Positions 19,467 to 31,400 of a stretch of 64,000 nt of DNA are shown piece by piece (positions within the stretch are counted from its first letter, which is position 1; each line of letters starts with the position of its first letter). Under the pieces are notes generated by a model. The model saw nothing but the letters and a program-made list of their open reading frames with translations, ran no database searches and was not told the DNA's origin. Source of the stretch: Caecitellus pseudoparvulus. Its lineage: Eukaryota; Bigyra: Bicosoecida. A program made the translations under genes and the position numbers. The stretch lies in the NCBI GenBank assembly GCA_965644315.1, contig CBFFRQ010000074.1:1-64000 (forward strand), given 5' to 3'.

Positions 19467-22400
19467 ATGCACCTTGAGGAGCTCATCATCGATGGCTTCA
19501 AGGCGTACGCGCGGCGCACTGTCGTCACTGGCTTTGACAAGCAGTTCAATGCCATCACTGGTCTGAATGGCAGTGGCAAGTCGTCCATCGCAGATGCACT
19601 CATGTGGCTTCTAGGCGCGCGCCTGGATTTGCTGCGCGTGGCAAACCCCACTGAGCTCATCTACAAGAATGGCCAGGCCGGTATCACCAAGGCCACAGTC
19701 ACTGCAGTGTTCAACAACGAAGAGGAGGGTGCCTCCCCCGTCGGCTACGAGCAGTACGAGAAGGTCACCGTCACCCGCCAGGTGAGCGCCCGTTACGGTG
19801 CAGTTTCCGCAGCGCTGCTGCAGGCCAAGCACACGCGCCTCCTGTCCACACCCCCGCACAGGTCGTCGTGGGAGGCCGCACAAAGTACCTCATCAATGGC
19901 CACAACGCCACCACCACTCGGGTGCAGAACCTGTTCCACTCCGTGCAGTTGAACGCTGCCAACCCACACTTCTGCATCATGCAAGGGCGCATTACCAAGG
20001 TCTTGAACATGAAGCCCGCTGAGATCCTCGGCATGCTGGAGGAGGCTGCCGGTACCCGCATGTACGAGACCAAGAAGCAGGCCGCCTTGAAGACCATCGA
20101 GAAGAAGGCCAGCAAGGTTGCGGAGATCAACGCCATCCTGGCGGAAGACATCACGCCCACCCTGGAGAAGCTGCGCAAGGAGCAGACGGCGTACCTGCAG
20201 TGGGCTGCCAACAACACTGAGTGCGAGCGCCTGGCGCGCTTCTGCGTCGCGCACGACTTCGTCAAGGCGGAGGCGCTGGCGGGCAGCGGCGAGGAGGAGC
20301 TGGCGGCCATGGCGCAGCAGCTGACGGCAGAGCGCGACGCTGAGGCGGCTGCCACGGCAGAGGCTGGCATGAAGGAGGCAGAAATCACTGCCCTGCGCTC
20401 TCAGCGCGATGGCGCCCTGGCCGCTGACGCCCAGCGCGCCGCCACGCGCGAGGCCACCGCATCCAAGGCTGCCGTAGCCGCTGCCGCCGCCCACGAGACC
20501 AAGGCGGCCGCCGCCGCAGACGACGCAGCGGCACTGGCGTCTGCCACGGCTGCAGTGGCAGATGCTGAGGCGGCACTGGCAGCTGCCGAGGCTGACGTGG
20601 CGGCCAAGACTGCAGCAGCGGAGGCAGCGGGGCAGAGCGCTGAGGAGGCGGCCGCTACCGCCTCCAGCCTCCAGGAGGAGCTGGCTGCAGTGTCTGCGGG
20701 CTTCGCGCACGCCGGCGCCGGCATGGGGTCCACCGCCCAGGGCGCCCTCATGGAGGCCAAGCGGTCCCTGGCCGCGGCACAGGCCGACCGCACCGCCGCC
20801 ACCATGCGCCTGCAGCACACGGAGAGCGCGCTGGCTGAGGTCAAGGCAGCCATCGCCTCTGCCTCGGGCAAGCAGGCCTCCGTGCAGCGGGCCCTGGACA
20901 AGGCCTCCGCCACCCTCACCTCTGCCAGGCACGTGGCGCAGGATGCCACCGAGGCGGCGGCAGGCGTGCGCCTCCCAGAGCTCAAGGCGGCAGCGCGAGA
21001 GACGGCGCGGGCGGCCACCGCTGCCGCTGGCAAGGTGGACGCGGCAGAGGCGTCCCTCAGTGCCGCCCTCAAGTTCAGCTACGATGGCCGGCACATGCCA
21101 GCAGGCTTCCGCCCCGAGGCGGTCAAGGGCGTCGTGGCCAACCTCATCGAGGTGGCGGACCCGTCCGCCGCCACGGCCGTGGAGGTGGCTGCAGGTGGCA
21201 AGCTGTTCAACGTCGTCGTGGACGACCAGGCCACGGGGAAGGCCCTGCTCAAGCACGGCCGCCTGCAGCGCCGCGTCACCCTCATCCCCCTCGCCAGCGT
21301 CTCCTCCCGGGTGCCCAACGCTGCCGCCGTCAAGGCAGCGGCAGTCAAGACCAAGGGCGCCGCTGTGCCTGCCCTGAGCCTGGTGGGGTACCCAGAGGAG
21401 GTGGAGGCGGCCATGCAGTTCGTCCTGGGCCGCCACTTCATCGCTGACACGCCCGAGGCGGCACGCGCCGTGGCATACACGCCCAGCATCGCCTTCCCCG
21501 CCGTCACCAAGGCAGGCGACTCGTTCGACCCCAGCGGCACACTGGAGGGTGGTGCCAGTGCCGCCCCCGGCTCCTCCATCCTGCTGCGCCTGGCCAAGGT
21601 GGCCACCCTGAAGGCTGCCGCAGCAGAGGCGGCTGAAGCTGCTGCCGAGGCCAAGGCCGCCCTCGCGGCGGGCCAGGCAGCGCTGGATGCCGCCGCCGCC
21701 GCGAAGGCTGCTGTGGGGGCGGCTGAGCACGATTTGGAGCTGGTGCGTGCCAAGCTGGGCAGCAGCGAGTGGGGGCGCCTGACCGCCAAGCAGCTGACAC
21801 TGCAGGGCACGCTGCGTGAGCTGCAGGATGCGCTGGCCACCGCAGAGGACGCCGTGACGCAGCACTCGGACGAAATCGCACGGCTGCAGGGCAGCATGGC
21901 GGGGGGTGATGCGGCACGGGCCGGTGAGGAGGCACGCCTGGCGGCAGCCCTGGCAGAGGCGCGTGCCAGCGCCGATGCGGCCGCAGCCACTGCTCAGGAG
22001 GCCAGCTGCGAGGTGGAGACAGCCGAGGCGGACCTTGCCTCTGCCCGGACGGAGCTGGAGGCAGCCCAGGCGGCGCTGAAGGAGGCACAGACCGCCGCGG
22101 CGGCGTCAGCGGAGGCTGTGCAGGGCGCGGCAGTGGCACTGGAGGCTGCCAACGCAGAGGCCAGCCAGGCTGCCGAGTTGCTGGCTGAGAAGCAGGGCGT
22201 GCTGTCCCAGTCCGACGGCGAGCTGCGGGCGCTGTGTGAGGCGCGCGACGCCGCCGCCAAGGCTGCTGCCGCCGCGGCGCGCGCAGTGAAGAAGCTCAGC
22301 AGCACGCTGGCCAGCCACAAGTCTGCCGTCGCAGACGCCAAGCGCCGCGTGGCCCACCTGCTGTCTGCGCATGCCTGGATCGCCCAGGACAAGGCGTACT

Positions 22401-23224
22401 TCGGCAAGCCCGGCTCAGACTTTGACTTCGAGGCGGTGGAGCCGGAGGCGGCAGCGAGCCGCCTGGCAGTGCTGGAGGCAGCGCAGGAGTCCCTGGGCGC
22501 CGGCCTGAACAAGAAGGTGCTGGGCATGATGGAGAGCGCGGAGCGGGAGTACGCCGCCCTCATGGACAAGAAGCGCATCGTGGAGAACGACAAGGCCAAG
22601 ATCCAGCGCGTCATCTGCGAGCTGGACGAGAAGAAGGCCGAGGCACTGGCCAAGACCTGGGCGCAGGTCAACACGGACTTCGGCTCCATCTTCAGCACGC
22701 TGCTGCCGGGCGTCAGCGCACAGCTGGCCCCCCCAGAGGGCGCCGACCTGGCTGATGGCCTGGAGGTGCGTGTCGCCTTCGGCAGTGTGTGGAAGGAGTC
22801 CCTCACGGAGCTGTCGGGGGGGCAGCGCTCCCTCCTCGCGCTCTCCCTCATCCTGGCCCTCCTGCGCTTCAAGCCGGCGCCCCTGTACATCCTGGACGAA
22901 GTGGACGCCGCGCTGGACCTGTCCCACACCCAGAACATCGGGCACATGCTGCGCTCCCACTTCAAGGGCTCTCAGTTCCTCGTCGTCTCCCTCAAGCAGG
23001 GCATGTTCTCCAACGCCAATGTCATCTTCCGCACCAAGTTCGTGGACGGCTCCTCCGCCGTCACGCGCACAGTGCCGGCCGGTGCCAGCTCCCACTCTGC
23101 TGCTGCTGGTGGTGCCGCCGCCGTGGCGCCCCCTGCCGGGGACGAGAACATTGGCGCTGGCGCAGCTGCCGGCTCCAAGCGGGCAGGTGCCCGGGGCCGC
23201 TCCAGCCGGGCTGTCCTGGCGTGA
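19467..23224 (+). CDS. SMC2: Structural maintenance of chromosomes protein 2 (condensin subunit)
   Basis: Exons 19467..19781 and 19862..23224 (80-nt intron, phase 0) give 1225 aa, typical for SMC2. Walker A GLNGSGKSS lies at residues 32-40. SMC2-specific stretches include FNAITGLNGSGKS, LIYKNGQAGITKA, KYLINGHNATTTRVQ, NPHFCIMQGRITKVLNMKP and EEAAGTRMYETKK. The hinge is around residues 510-650. The C-terminal signature LTELSGGQRSLLALSLILAL (near 1088) and Walker B LYILDEVDAALD (near 1113) are intact. It pairs with SMC4 in condensin for mitotic chromosome compaction. The coiled-coil arms are exceptionally Ala-rich. The gccaccATG start context is strong. Confidence 0.96.
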
Positions 23225-23289
23225 GCTGCAGGTATGCATTTGCTGTGTGTGCCTGCGTGCAATGCAAGCGTCGCTGTGTGTGGGCGGTG

Positions 23290-26245
23290 TCACCGCTCCG
23301 CCGCCTCCTCTCGGCTCGTGGCGCGTAGAGCCGCATAGGCGGACTCGTGCCCACCCACATACGCCACCTCCGCCAACCCATCCATGTCCCCCCGTGTGAA
23401 CACCCCGTGCATGCTGCCGTCCCCGCCCCCCTTGCGCAGGGCAGTGGCCACTTTCAGCAGCGCAGTGCGCCCCGCAGCTGCTCGCTGCGCCTCAGCTGAC
23501 GCCCGCAACAGCAGTGGTGGGCGTGCTGCCTGTGCCTTGCGCACCCGCTCAGCGTTGGACCTCGCACGGCGCTTGGCGTCTGCGCGCCACGCCGCTCGCC
23601 TCGCCTGCGCCTCGGGAGTGGCTTCGTCCAACTGCCAAGCCAGGCGCCGTGTCCCCAGCCGACTCTCCTCAAGCTGCCGCACAAGGGGTGTCACCTCAGC
23701 GGACGCCTGGGCGGCAGCCAGCGCCCTCGTCTCCGCCTCAGCTGCCAGCTGCTGCTCTGTGATTTGCTCCTCGCGCAGCTTGGCCTGTGTCGCTGCCATG
23801 CGCAGGGCCACAGACCGGGTCATGGCGGGGGGCGGGGTGGCGCTGGCAGCCACAGGCCTGCGACTCTCACCCCGGGAGCCCCCTGCGCCCACAGACGTGC
23901 CGGGCAGTGACGAGGAGCTGGCACTGCCTGTGAGCTTCAAGGAGTACTCCCCGTGCCACTCCTCCCACTGCGCCTCGCGCTTGGCGGCCCGGGCGGTGCG
24001 TTTCGCCTCCTCCTCCTCCTGCCGCTGCCGCCGCTCGAAGGAGAAGGGCGCGGGCTCCGTCAGCGGCTTGCTGCGACGGGCAGCGGACAGCGTCGAGTCG
24101 AACTTGCTCTGCAGCCGCTTGAAGTCGGGCACCTTGTTGTGGTACTTGAACCCTCGGCGGCTGCGACCTGCCACGTCCCCGCTCAGCTGCTCAGGCGCGC
24201 GACCCCGCGCCCTCGCCCGCGCAGCCCGCTCCAGATCTCGCTTGGCTGCCGCCTCAGCCCACATGGCCATGCGAGGGGGCAGGGAGGCGGCAGAGGCCAG
24301 CTCAGCCGCCCGTCGGGCCGCTGCTTCCTTCCGCTGCGCCGCCTCCTCCTCCATACCCGCCTTGATGATGGCCTGCCCGCCGCCCTGCACCGTGGCGGGG
24401 ATGGGGTTCGCGCGGAACCGGGCGCGTTCCCGCAGCTGCCGCTCGCGCTCCAGCCGAGCTTCCGACAGCCGAGCCTCCTTCGTCGCGTGCGCGGCCGCCT
24501 CGTGCGTTTCAAGACCCTCAAACGGCGCCATGCTGCGCTGCAGCTCGCTGCGCCGCGCCTCGTGGTTCAGCCGCCGGCGCGTGTCTTGCTGCCGCATGAT
24601 CTGCTGGAACAGCGGCAGCTGGGTGGAGGCGGGGATTGGCTTGGCTTTAAAGCGGTACTTCCGAGCAGCCTCCTCAGCCTCGGCCGCTGCCGCCGCCTCC
24701 GCTGCTGCCCGTCGAGCGGCGATGGTGCTGCCCCCAGCGCGCGCCTTGGCCGCCAGTGCATCTCGGCGTTCGCGACGTGCTTCCTCTGCCGCGCTCAGCA
24801 GTCGTCGCACGGCTGGGGTGTCTGCCTTGCGCTCAGCGGCGCCGCCCCCCCCCTGTGGCGCGCTGTCGCTGGCCGTGTGCGAGAGGCCCCCCCTCCCCGC
24901 ACGCACACCCGTCGGCACATAGCTCAGGCGCTGTTCCTCTGCGGGCTGGTCAGCTGACCCCGACGCCGCCACAGCGCGCACCGCCTCTGCCCACGCCACA
25001 TCCCCCTGCCAACTGCTCACCGTGTCCGCCGCCGCCGCCTCTGCCTCCCCGTCGGCCGCCAGGGCCTCAGAGCCAAGTGGGCCTGGGGCAGGGGCGGACG
25101 AGCTGGCGTCGTGCGACGCCGCAGCGGCGGCAGCTGCGACACGCCCCCCTCGCCCACGGCGCCTGCGCTGCGCCGCCACTGCCTCCAGCGCCGCCACACG
25201 CGCCTCACTCTCCAGGCGCTCTTTGAACAGGCCCTCCAACTCAGCCACATTGGAGGCGTGTTCCGCCTTCAGCCGCGACACGGTGCTGTGGAAGCCCCGG
25301 GCCTGGGCTGAGTTGGGCGGCACCGTCGCTGCCGCCGATTCCGCAGCAGTACGGGCCCCCTCCTGAGCCAACTCCGCTTTGAAGGCGGCCACTTGGCGCT
25401 CCAGCAGCGCTGGGACGGCAGAGGCGGGTCGCCTGCGCTGCGAGCTGCGACTGCGAGGGGCGCTGCCTGGGCGGCGCGAGGGGCGCTGGCGACTGCGAGG
25501 GGCGCTGGCAGGTCGCTTGGAGCGAGGGCCGGCGGTGGCAGGTCGCTTCCGCCGACGGGCAGCGGCGCCTGGTGACGTCACTGCCAGGTTCCGCGCACTC
25601 TTCGGCGTCCCACTGCGCATGGTGGCGCTGGTGGCGCTGGCGTGTGCGAGGTTGGCGGCGGCCAGGCCGGGCCGTCGACCCTGTGTGCCTTGCAGCACCC
25701 GTGCCCGGGCCTGGGAGCGCACTGCAGCTGCCAGACGCATGGTGTGTGTCATGGAGCCCCCTCCTTGTGCCGCGAGGGCGGCGGTTTTGGGGCGGGACAG
25801 GGACCGGCGCACTGCCGTGGAGGTGGGTGTCTCAGCGCCCCAAGCCTGTGGCGAGTTGCGACGGGGTGGTGTGGGGGAGGCAGGCGGGTGAGCGAGCTGG
25901 AACCAGCACACACCTTGCGTCCTTCAACAAAGAGGTCGGGGTGGTCGATCATCTCCTCGAACATGCGTGCCTCTTCCTCCTGCGCAGAGGGAGACAGGGG
26001 CGTTTCACCTCGTCGCGCGCGGCACAGAGGACGGGCCCGCTGCAGGCCCCCTCCACGAACCTGCACTTTCTGCTCCGTTTCATCCAGCACGTGCAAGTTG
26101 TATGGGATGCGCTCCTCACTCGCTTTCGACTCGGGGGGCGCCCGGACCCTGCGACGAGACGCCGTGGCGCGTGCGGAAATTGCTTGCGCGCCCACATGCA
26201 CCCTTGCCCTTACATGCGCTGCAGCGCCGGCGAAGACAGCGACAT
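23290..26245 (-). CDS. FAM161-like ciliary/centrosomal protein
   Basis: Proposed exons are 26245..26214, 26148..26061, 25979..25914 and 25845..23290 (introns 65, 81 and 68 nt), giving 913 aa. Motifs resemble the FAM161 (UPF0564) family: YRFKAKPIPASTQLPLFQQI, ARFRANPIPATVQ, ASLPPRMAMW and VPDFKRLQSKF, followed by KPLTEPAPFSFERR. FAM161 proteins are microtubule-associated components of basal bodies and connecting cilia. The N-terminal third is basic and low-complexity with repeated RRxRPASAPRSR-like stretches. Much of the C-terminal part is Arg/Ala/Glu-rich helix. The first two exons are less certain than the last two. A CAATTTCCGC motif lies in predicted intron 1, so a shorter transcript starting there is possible, with the first Met in exon 3 (MFEEM). 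Intron 2 is a multiple of three without stops. Confidence 0.65.
26173..26182 (-). promoter_or_regulatory. CAATTTCCGC motif
   Basis: An exact minus-strand copy lies in predicted intron 1 of the FAM161-like gene. The neighbouring bases CAAG-CAATTTCCGC also occur at 38930-38943, which extends the shared string. Confidence 0.3.
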
Positions 26246-26728
26246 GTCCGATAGGGATTTGTGTCGTCACAAATTAAAACCCTGGTCGCTTGCTCAGTCG
26301 CCTGCTCAGGGCTGGATGCTCGGCTGATCGCGGAGGCAGCACAAGATGCCGCGCCTCGCCGTCCACACTCGTTGCAGCGTGTCAATGGGTGCCCAAGCAG
26401 CAAGGCTGAGAGCTTTTGGGCGTCAATGGGACTGGTTCGCAGTTAGAGATGGATGCGCCTCGATGTTTGCAGAATTCTGCCACAAACCGACAACTGGAGC
26501 GATAATTCGGCATCTCGGCGTCCCGTCAGGGGGGAAAGTTAGGGCCGCTTAGTCTATTGATCGCTCCATCTCGCCTGCCCATCTCGTCCCCTCGTGGCTT
26601 GTCATCAACACTACCATTCTCAAGAAAGGTCCGTTCCCATGACCGGCGCTGGGTACTTGCGCCACACGGCACTGCCGGGCGTGCAGTTTGTGTGATGTCA
26701 GTGCATTGCCCTGCCGCTGCCTGGCCCC
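26246..26728. other. Intergenic region upstream of the FAM161-like gene
   Basis: It lies between the start of the FAM161-like gene and the stop of the NYN-domain gene, both on the minus strand. No coding frame, repeat or RNA gene was recognised. Confidence 0.5.
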
Positions 26729-28287
26729 TCAAGCTGAGCGCTCGAGCTGCTTCTCGACCACTTCAAAGTGCTCCGCCAGCAGGTTGTCCAGCTCGGCCCG
26801 CGACATGCGCGACTTGACATCGGGCACGCCACACACTGACATGAGCTTGTACAGCGAGCGCCGGTTCACGCCTGCCTCCTGCATCAGCCCCTGCTCTCGG
26901 GCCAGGTCCAACGCATCAGCCACACGTTCGGGGGAGACTCTCTTGGCAGGCGCAGCATCCTCAGCGTCCACCTGCTCAGCAGCAGGCTTGGCAGCAGCAG
27001 GCTTGGCAGCAGGTGGTTTGGCGGCTGGGGTGGGGGGAGCGGCGGTCTTGGCACCACCTGCCGGGGCGCCAGCCCCAGCTGCCGCCAAGCCTGCCAGCCC
27101 AGTGGTCTTGGGGGACACAGGCTCCACGGTGGGTGCCTTGGCGCTAGCCTTGGCTTGCACAGTGTAGGTGCCAGCACCCTCCTGCCGCAAGGCAAAGTAC
27201 TCGGGGAAGAGCTCCACGAGCTGGCGGGCGCCACACTTGCGCGCGCTCATGAAGGGGCGCAGGCCCGCCGCGGTGAGGTGGGAGTGCAGTTCGGAAGACG
27301 GCACCTTGCCGCCGGCGCACAGCAGCTGCTGGTGCAGGCGCCACACGGCCGCCTGTAGCAGAGGCCCCTTCTCCTTCAGCAGCGCCAGCGGCTGCAGCAG
27401 CTCGGGGAAGACGTCATCGAGGTGGATGGGCAGGATGTGGCTGCGGGCAGCGGGCGGCAGTACCGCGTGCAAGCGCGAGACATCCTGCGCAGTGGCCGCC
27501 ACGAAGACGTCCCGCCCCGCCTGGGCCAGTCGGGCCACAGCTGGCGCGTAGGAAGCGCTGCCCGAGACGAGGATGAGTGCTGGGGCAGGGTCGGCCTTGC
27601 TTGTGCCGGCCAAGGCAAGCTCCGGCTGGAAGGCGGTGTGGAAGAGGTCGGAGGTGAGGGCGATGGCGGGGGCCAGGACGGGGCCATCCGTGTCAACCTT
27701 GAAGTCGCGCATGAGCACGCCTGCCTCCTGCAGGGCAGTGCTGACATTCCGATGGACAGGCACCTTCGTGCCTCCTGGCGCAGATGAGCTGTACCCAGCA
27801 TGTTGAATGCTCTGAATTTGCGGTCTGCGCGCAGGCGACTCATCGTGTGCAAGCGTGTACTTCGGGGCTCGCAGGGCCACGCGAGCCACGCACTCAGCTG
27901 ACATGTACGCTTCATTCACACGCTTCAGGATGAACCTGCTCAGTGCCGACGCGTCGATGGCCACTTCCTCCTCTGCCTTGAACGCCTGCGTGGAACTTGA
28001 AACGCGCGTGAAACGCAGGAAGACGGCGGGCAGCTCAAGCACGCTCACCTGTGGCGCATACCACTGCATGAGCCGGCTCTCCAACCAACTGGCATCAATG
28101 AACGACACAGCACTTGCTGGCGTGGCAACTGTGGCACCGGGGAGGGGCAGGCGGCGGCAGTGCGCTCATGGCCACTTTCATCCGGTGATGCTGAGGAACG
28201 CTCACCTGGCTTGGGCTTGGCGTTCGCAAAGCAGCGAACCAAGGAGGGAAGGCCAACCCGAACTCGAGCAGCATGGGCCATGGCCAT
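26729..28287 (-). CDS. NYN-like domain plus OST-HTH/LOTUS-like protein, probably organelle-targeted
   Basis: Exons 28287..28206, 28116..28049 and 27985..26729 (introns 89 and 63 nt) give 468 aa. The first exon encodes an Arg/Ala-rich, acid-free segment (MAMAHAARVRVGLPSLVRCF), typical of a mitochondrial or plastid presequence. SFIDASWLESRLMQWY resembles the first strand of NYN RNase domains (FID). ALILVSGSASYAPAVARLAQ matches their SGDSDFxPLV segment, but both acidic positions are replaced. A winged-helix segment, GGKVPSSELHSHLTAAGLRP followed by LVELFPEYFALRQEG, fits the OST-HTH/LOTUS RNA-binding fold. An Ala/Pro/Lys-rich linker and a SAP-like helical end follow. RNA binding, perhaps without nuclease activity, is inferred. 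Intron 2 is stop-free and a multiple of three. Confidence 0.6.
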
Positions 28288-28496
28288 CGTGTGAGCGTCG
28301 GCGTAGGCGGAGGCGCTTCTTCTGCTCTCTCGCTGCCTTCTTGCGCAGGTGGTGAGAAGACAGCTGCAGCCAGGAAGTGGCAAGGCAAGCACTTGACCAA
28401 AAAAAGCGAGACACAGGGCGACGCAAGTCAGAGAGATTTAGCCTTGGGCCTCCCAATGCCACTGTTGCTTCGCGAAGCTCCTGGTGACTGTGCGCC

Positions 28497-31400
28497 ATGG
28501 CAGGGGCCTCCTTGTTGGCAGAGGGCGGGGCTCAGCCGACCAGCCCAGCGTCGGCTGTGCTGCTGCCAGCCGCCAAGGCGATGCAACGAGTGCTCCTTGC
28601 AGCGCAGCTGCCCACTGTTGCCTTCCCCGCCCAAGAGGACTTCCCTGTCAACGCATCCAGCCTGTCTGACATGCTGCTGTTCTTGGCAAATCTCCTGAGG
28701 GGTGTCGCCGACATTGGTCCCGGGGAGCAGGGCCAATTTCCGCACCCAACGGCAGCAGAGCGGCTGCTGAAGCGGTGCATCAAGGGCTTCCCACAGGCTA
28801 AACTGCTGCAGATGGAGATATCGCGACATCTACTTGCCAATGGCATCCAGATGTACATGCATGACTCCCGTGTGGGGGCAAGCAGCCCCGGCCGAGCACG
28901 CCACAAAGCAGCAGCGCGACAAGCCGTCCACCTGCTCGAGTGGCCGCCGCTCAAGCATGCAGGGGCACAGGCTACACCAGCTGCCGAAGCTAATCTGAAG
29001 GCACTGGTGCACAGCGTATTCAGCCACCTCCAGCCTCGCTCCCCAGGGGCCGCCTCGCCCCCGCAGCTGACGCTACTGCCTAGCCAGTGGGAAACAGAGC
29101 TCATTCCGGCCTTGTCCGCGACGGCGGGGAGTGGCCCAAGCCCCCAACGCAGCCCAGAAGCCGTGAGTCCACCTGCCATTCCCCGAAGGGCTGTGGCGTC
29201 AGGCGGTGCCGACCAGCAGCAAGCTGCTGCGCCGGCCAAGCGCCTTGCTGCGCTTGAACCGTCAGGCCAAGCCAGCATTTCCCATGCCGCGTTCGAAGAG
29301 GCAGTCGCAGATGCAGTTCAACGCACAGAAACTGCGGCATGGAAAGCACACGAAGATCGCGTTGAGCGCCTGCAAGCCTCGCATGCTGCAGAGCTTGCAG
29401 CCGTGCGGCAGCAGCTCACGCAGCAGCACCGCAGCGCCCTCGAAAGCCACACCCAACGCGCAGTGCAAGAGGCTAAAGCAGAGTGGCAGGACTCAATCAC
29501 TGCCGCCCAAGACCAAGTTCACACCCTTCAGGACCTGCTCCGAAAACGGGAGCAACAGCGTGCGGCAGCGGAAGCTGCGCACCGTGCAGCCTCTGACACT
29601 GACCAAGCCATCATCAAGCGCCTGCAAAGCGACCTGGTGGAAGCCACACAGGACCTGAAACTGGCAAGTGGTGAAGCTCAAGCCCAGGCCAAACTTGTCG
29701 CACCCCTGCGCAGCCGCTGCGAAACCCTTGAGGCAGCACTGACTAGGGCTCAAAACAAGCTGACAGCCCAGCAAGAAGCCGAGCGTAGTTTGACCGACCG
29801 ACTCCGAGAGCAAGAGCACTCCACAGACTCCGCAAACGCTCGCTGCCGCCGGACAGAGGCTGAGGTATCCAGACTTCGGCGTGCAGTTGCAGTAACCCAA
29901 GCGGCTTTGGAGCGCAAGTCGCAAAGCCTGCTGGCGGCGCAAGAGTTTGCTGCAACGCAGAAAAAGGCGGCCGCCTTGAAGGCTGAGCTCTTGGACAGTG
30001 CCCAAGCGAAGTTGACCTCAGCCTCCCAGAGCGCCGCAGCCGCGCAGGCTGAAGTCGACCAGCTTCGCCAAGAGCTGGAGGACGTCAAGAAACGTGCTGC
30101 CAGCGCTACGGCTGCCGCAGAGCGCATGCAGTCCTCGCACCAGCAACAAGTCGAAGACTTGGAGCAGTCTTGGCAGCAAGCGTTGGCGACTACAAGGGCA
30201 GAACTCGATCAGGCCGTGAAAGGGGAAGCTGCTGCAAAGGACAGACTTCAAGACTTGCGACTTTCTTTCTCGGCAGTGTCGCAGCACCGGGACGAATTGA
30301 CGGAGGAACTGGCTGAGTGCAAGAAAGCAACTGAAACTCTTGAACACCGCTTGCAGCGAGCAGCACAAGCAGAAGACCGCTGCTCCAAACTAAAGCAACA
30401 GCTTGACCAAGAGAAGCAGGCTGCCACGCAAACCAAGCAATCCCTCGCTGAGGCGTACTTGCAACAGCAGCAGCTGGAATTGCTCGCCCAAAGCCACAAG
30501 CAAGAATCCCAAAAACTTGTCGCAGAGGCTGACAAAGCAAGGACAGAGAAAATGCGGCTCGCAGCTGAGCTTGAGCGCGTGCAAGAACACCTCCAACAAG
30601 AGCTAGCCCACCGCAAACAGTCTGAGCAGGCTGTGCTTGACCTTCGACAGTCGCTCGCAAAAGCGCATACCGCCTTGAAAACTACCGAACTAGAATTGAA
30701 GCGTCTGCGGGGTGTGGTGTCTGAGGCTGAGGCGGGTCGGGCAGAGTCCGAGGCGGAGGTGGAGCGTCTGCGGGGCGTGGTGTCTGAGGCTGAGGCAGGT
30801 CGGGCGGAGTCCGAGGCGGAGGTGGAGCGTCTGCGGGGCGTGGTGTCTGAGGCTGAGGGGCGTCTGGCTGCAGCTGCTGAGTCTGAGGCGGAGGTGGAGC
30901 GTCTGCGGGGTGTGGTGTCTGAGGCTGAGGGGCGTCTGGCTGCAGCTGCTGAGTCTGAGGCGGAGGTGGAGCGTCTGCGGGGCGTGATGTCTGAGGCTGA
31001 GGGGCGTCTGGCTGCAGCTGCTGAGTCTGAGGCGGAGGTGGAACGTCTGCGGGGTGTGGTGTCTGAGGCTGAGGCAGGTCGGGCAGAGTCTGAGGCGGAG
31101 GTGGAGCGTCTGCGGGGTGTGGTGTCTGAGGCTGAGGCAGGTCGGGCGGAGTCTGAGGCGGAGGTGGAGCGTCTGCGGGGTGTGGTGTCTGAGGCTGAGG
31201 GGCGTCTGGCTGCAGCTGCTGAGTCTGAGGCGGAGGTGGAGCGTCTGCGGGGCGTGGTGTCTGAGGCTGAGGCGGGTCGGGCGGAGTCTGAGGCGGAGGT
31301 GGAGCGTCTGCGGGGCGTGGTGTCTGAGGCTGAGGGGGGTCGGGCGGAGTCTGAGGCGGAGGTGGAGCGCCTGCGGGGTGTGGTGTCTGAGGCTGAGGCG

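Noticed and set aside
19793-21865. 690-aa minus-strand frame opposite SMC2
   Set aside because: It is a shadow of a GC-rich coding sequence; SMC2 motifs on the plus strand are unambiguous.
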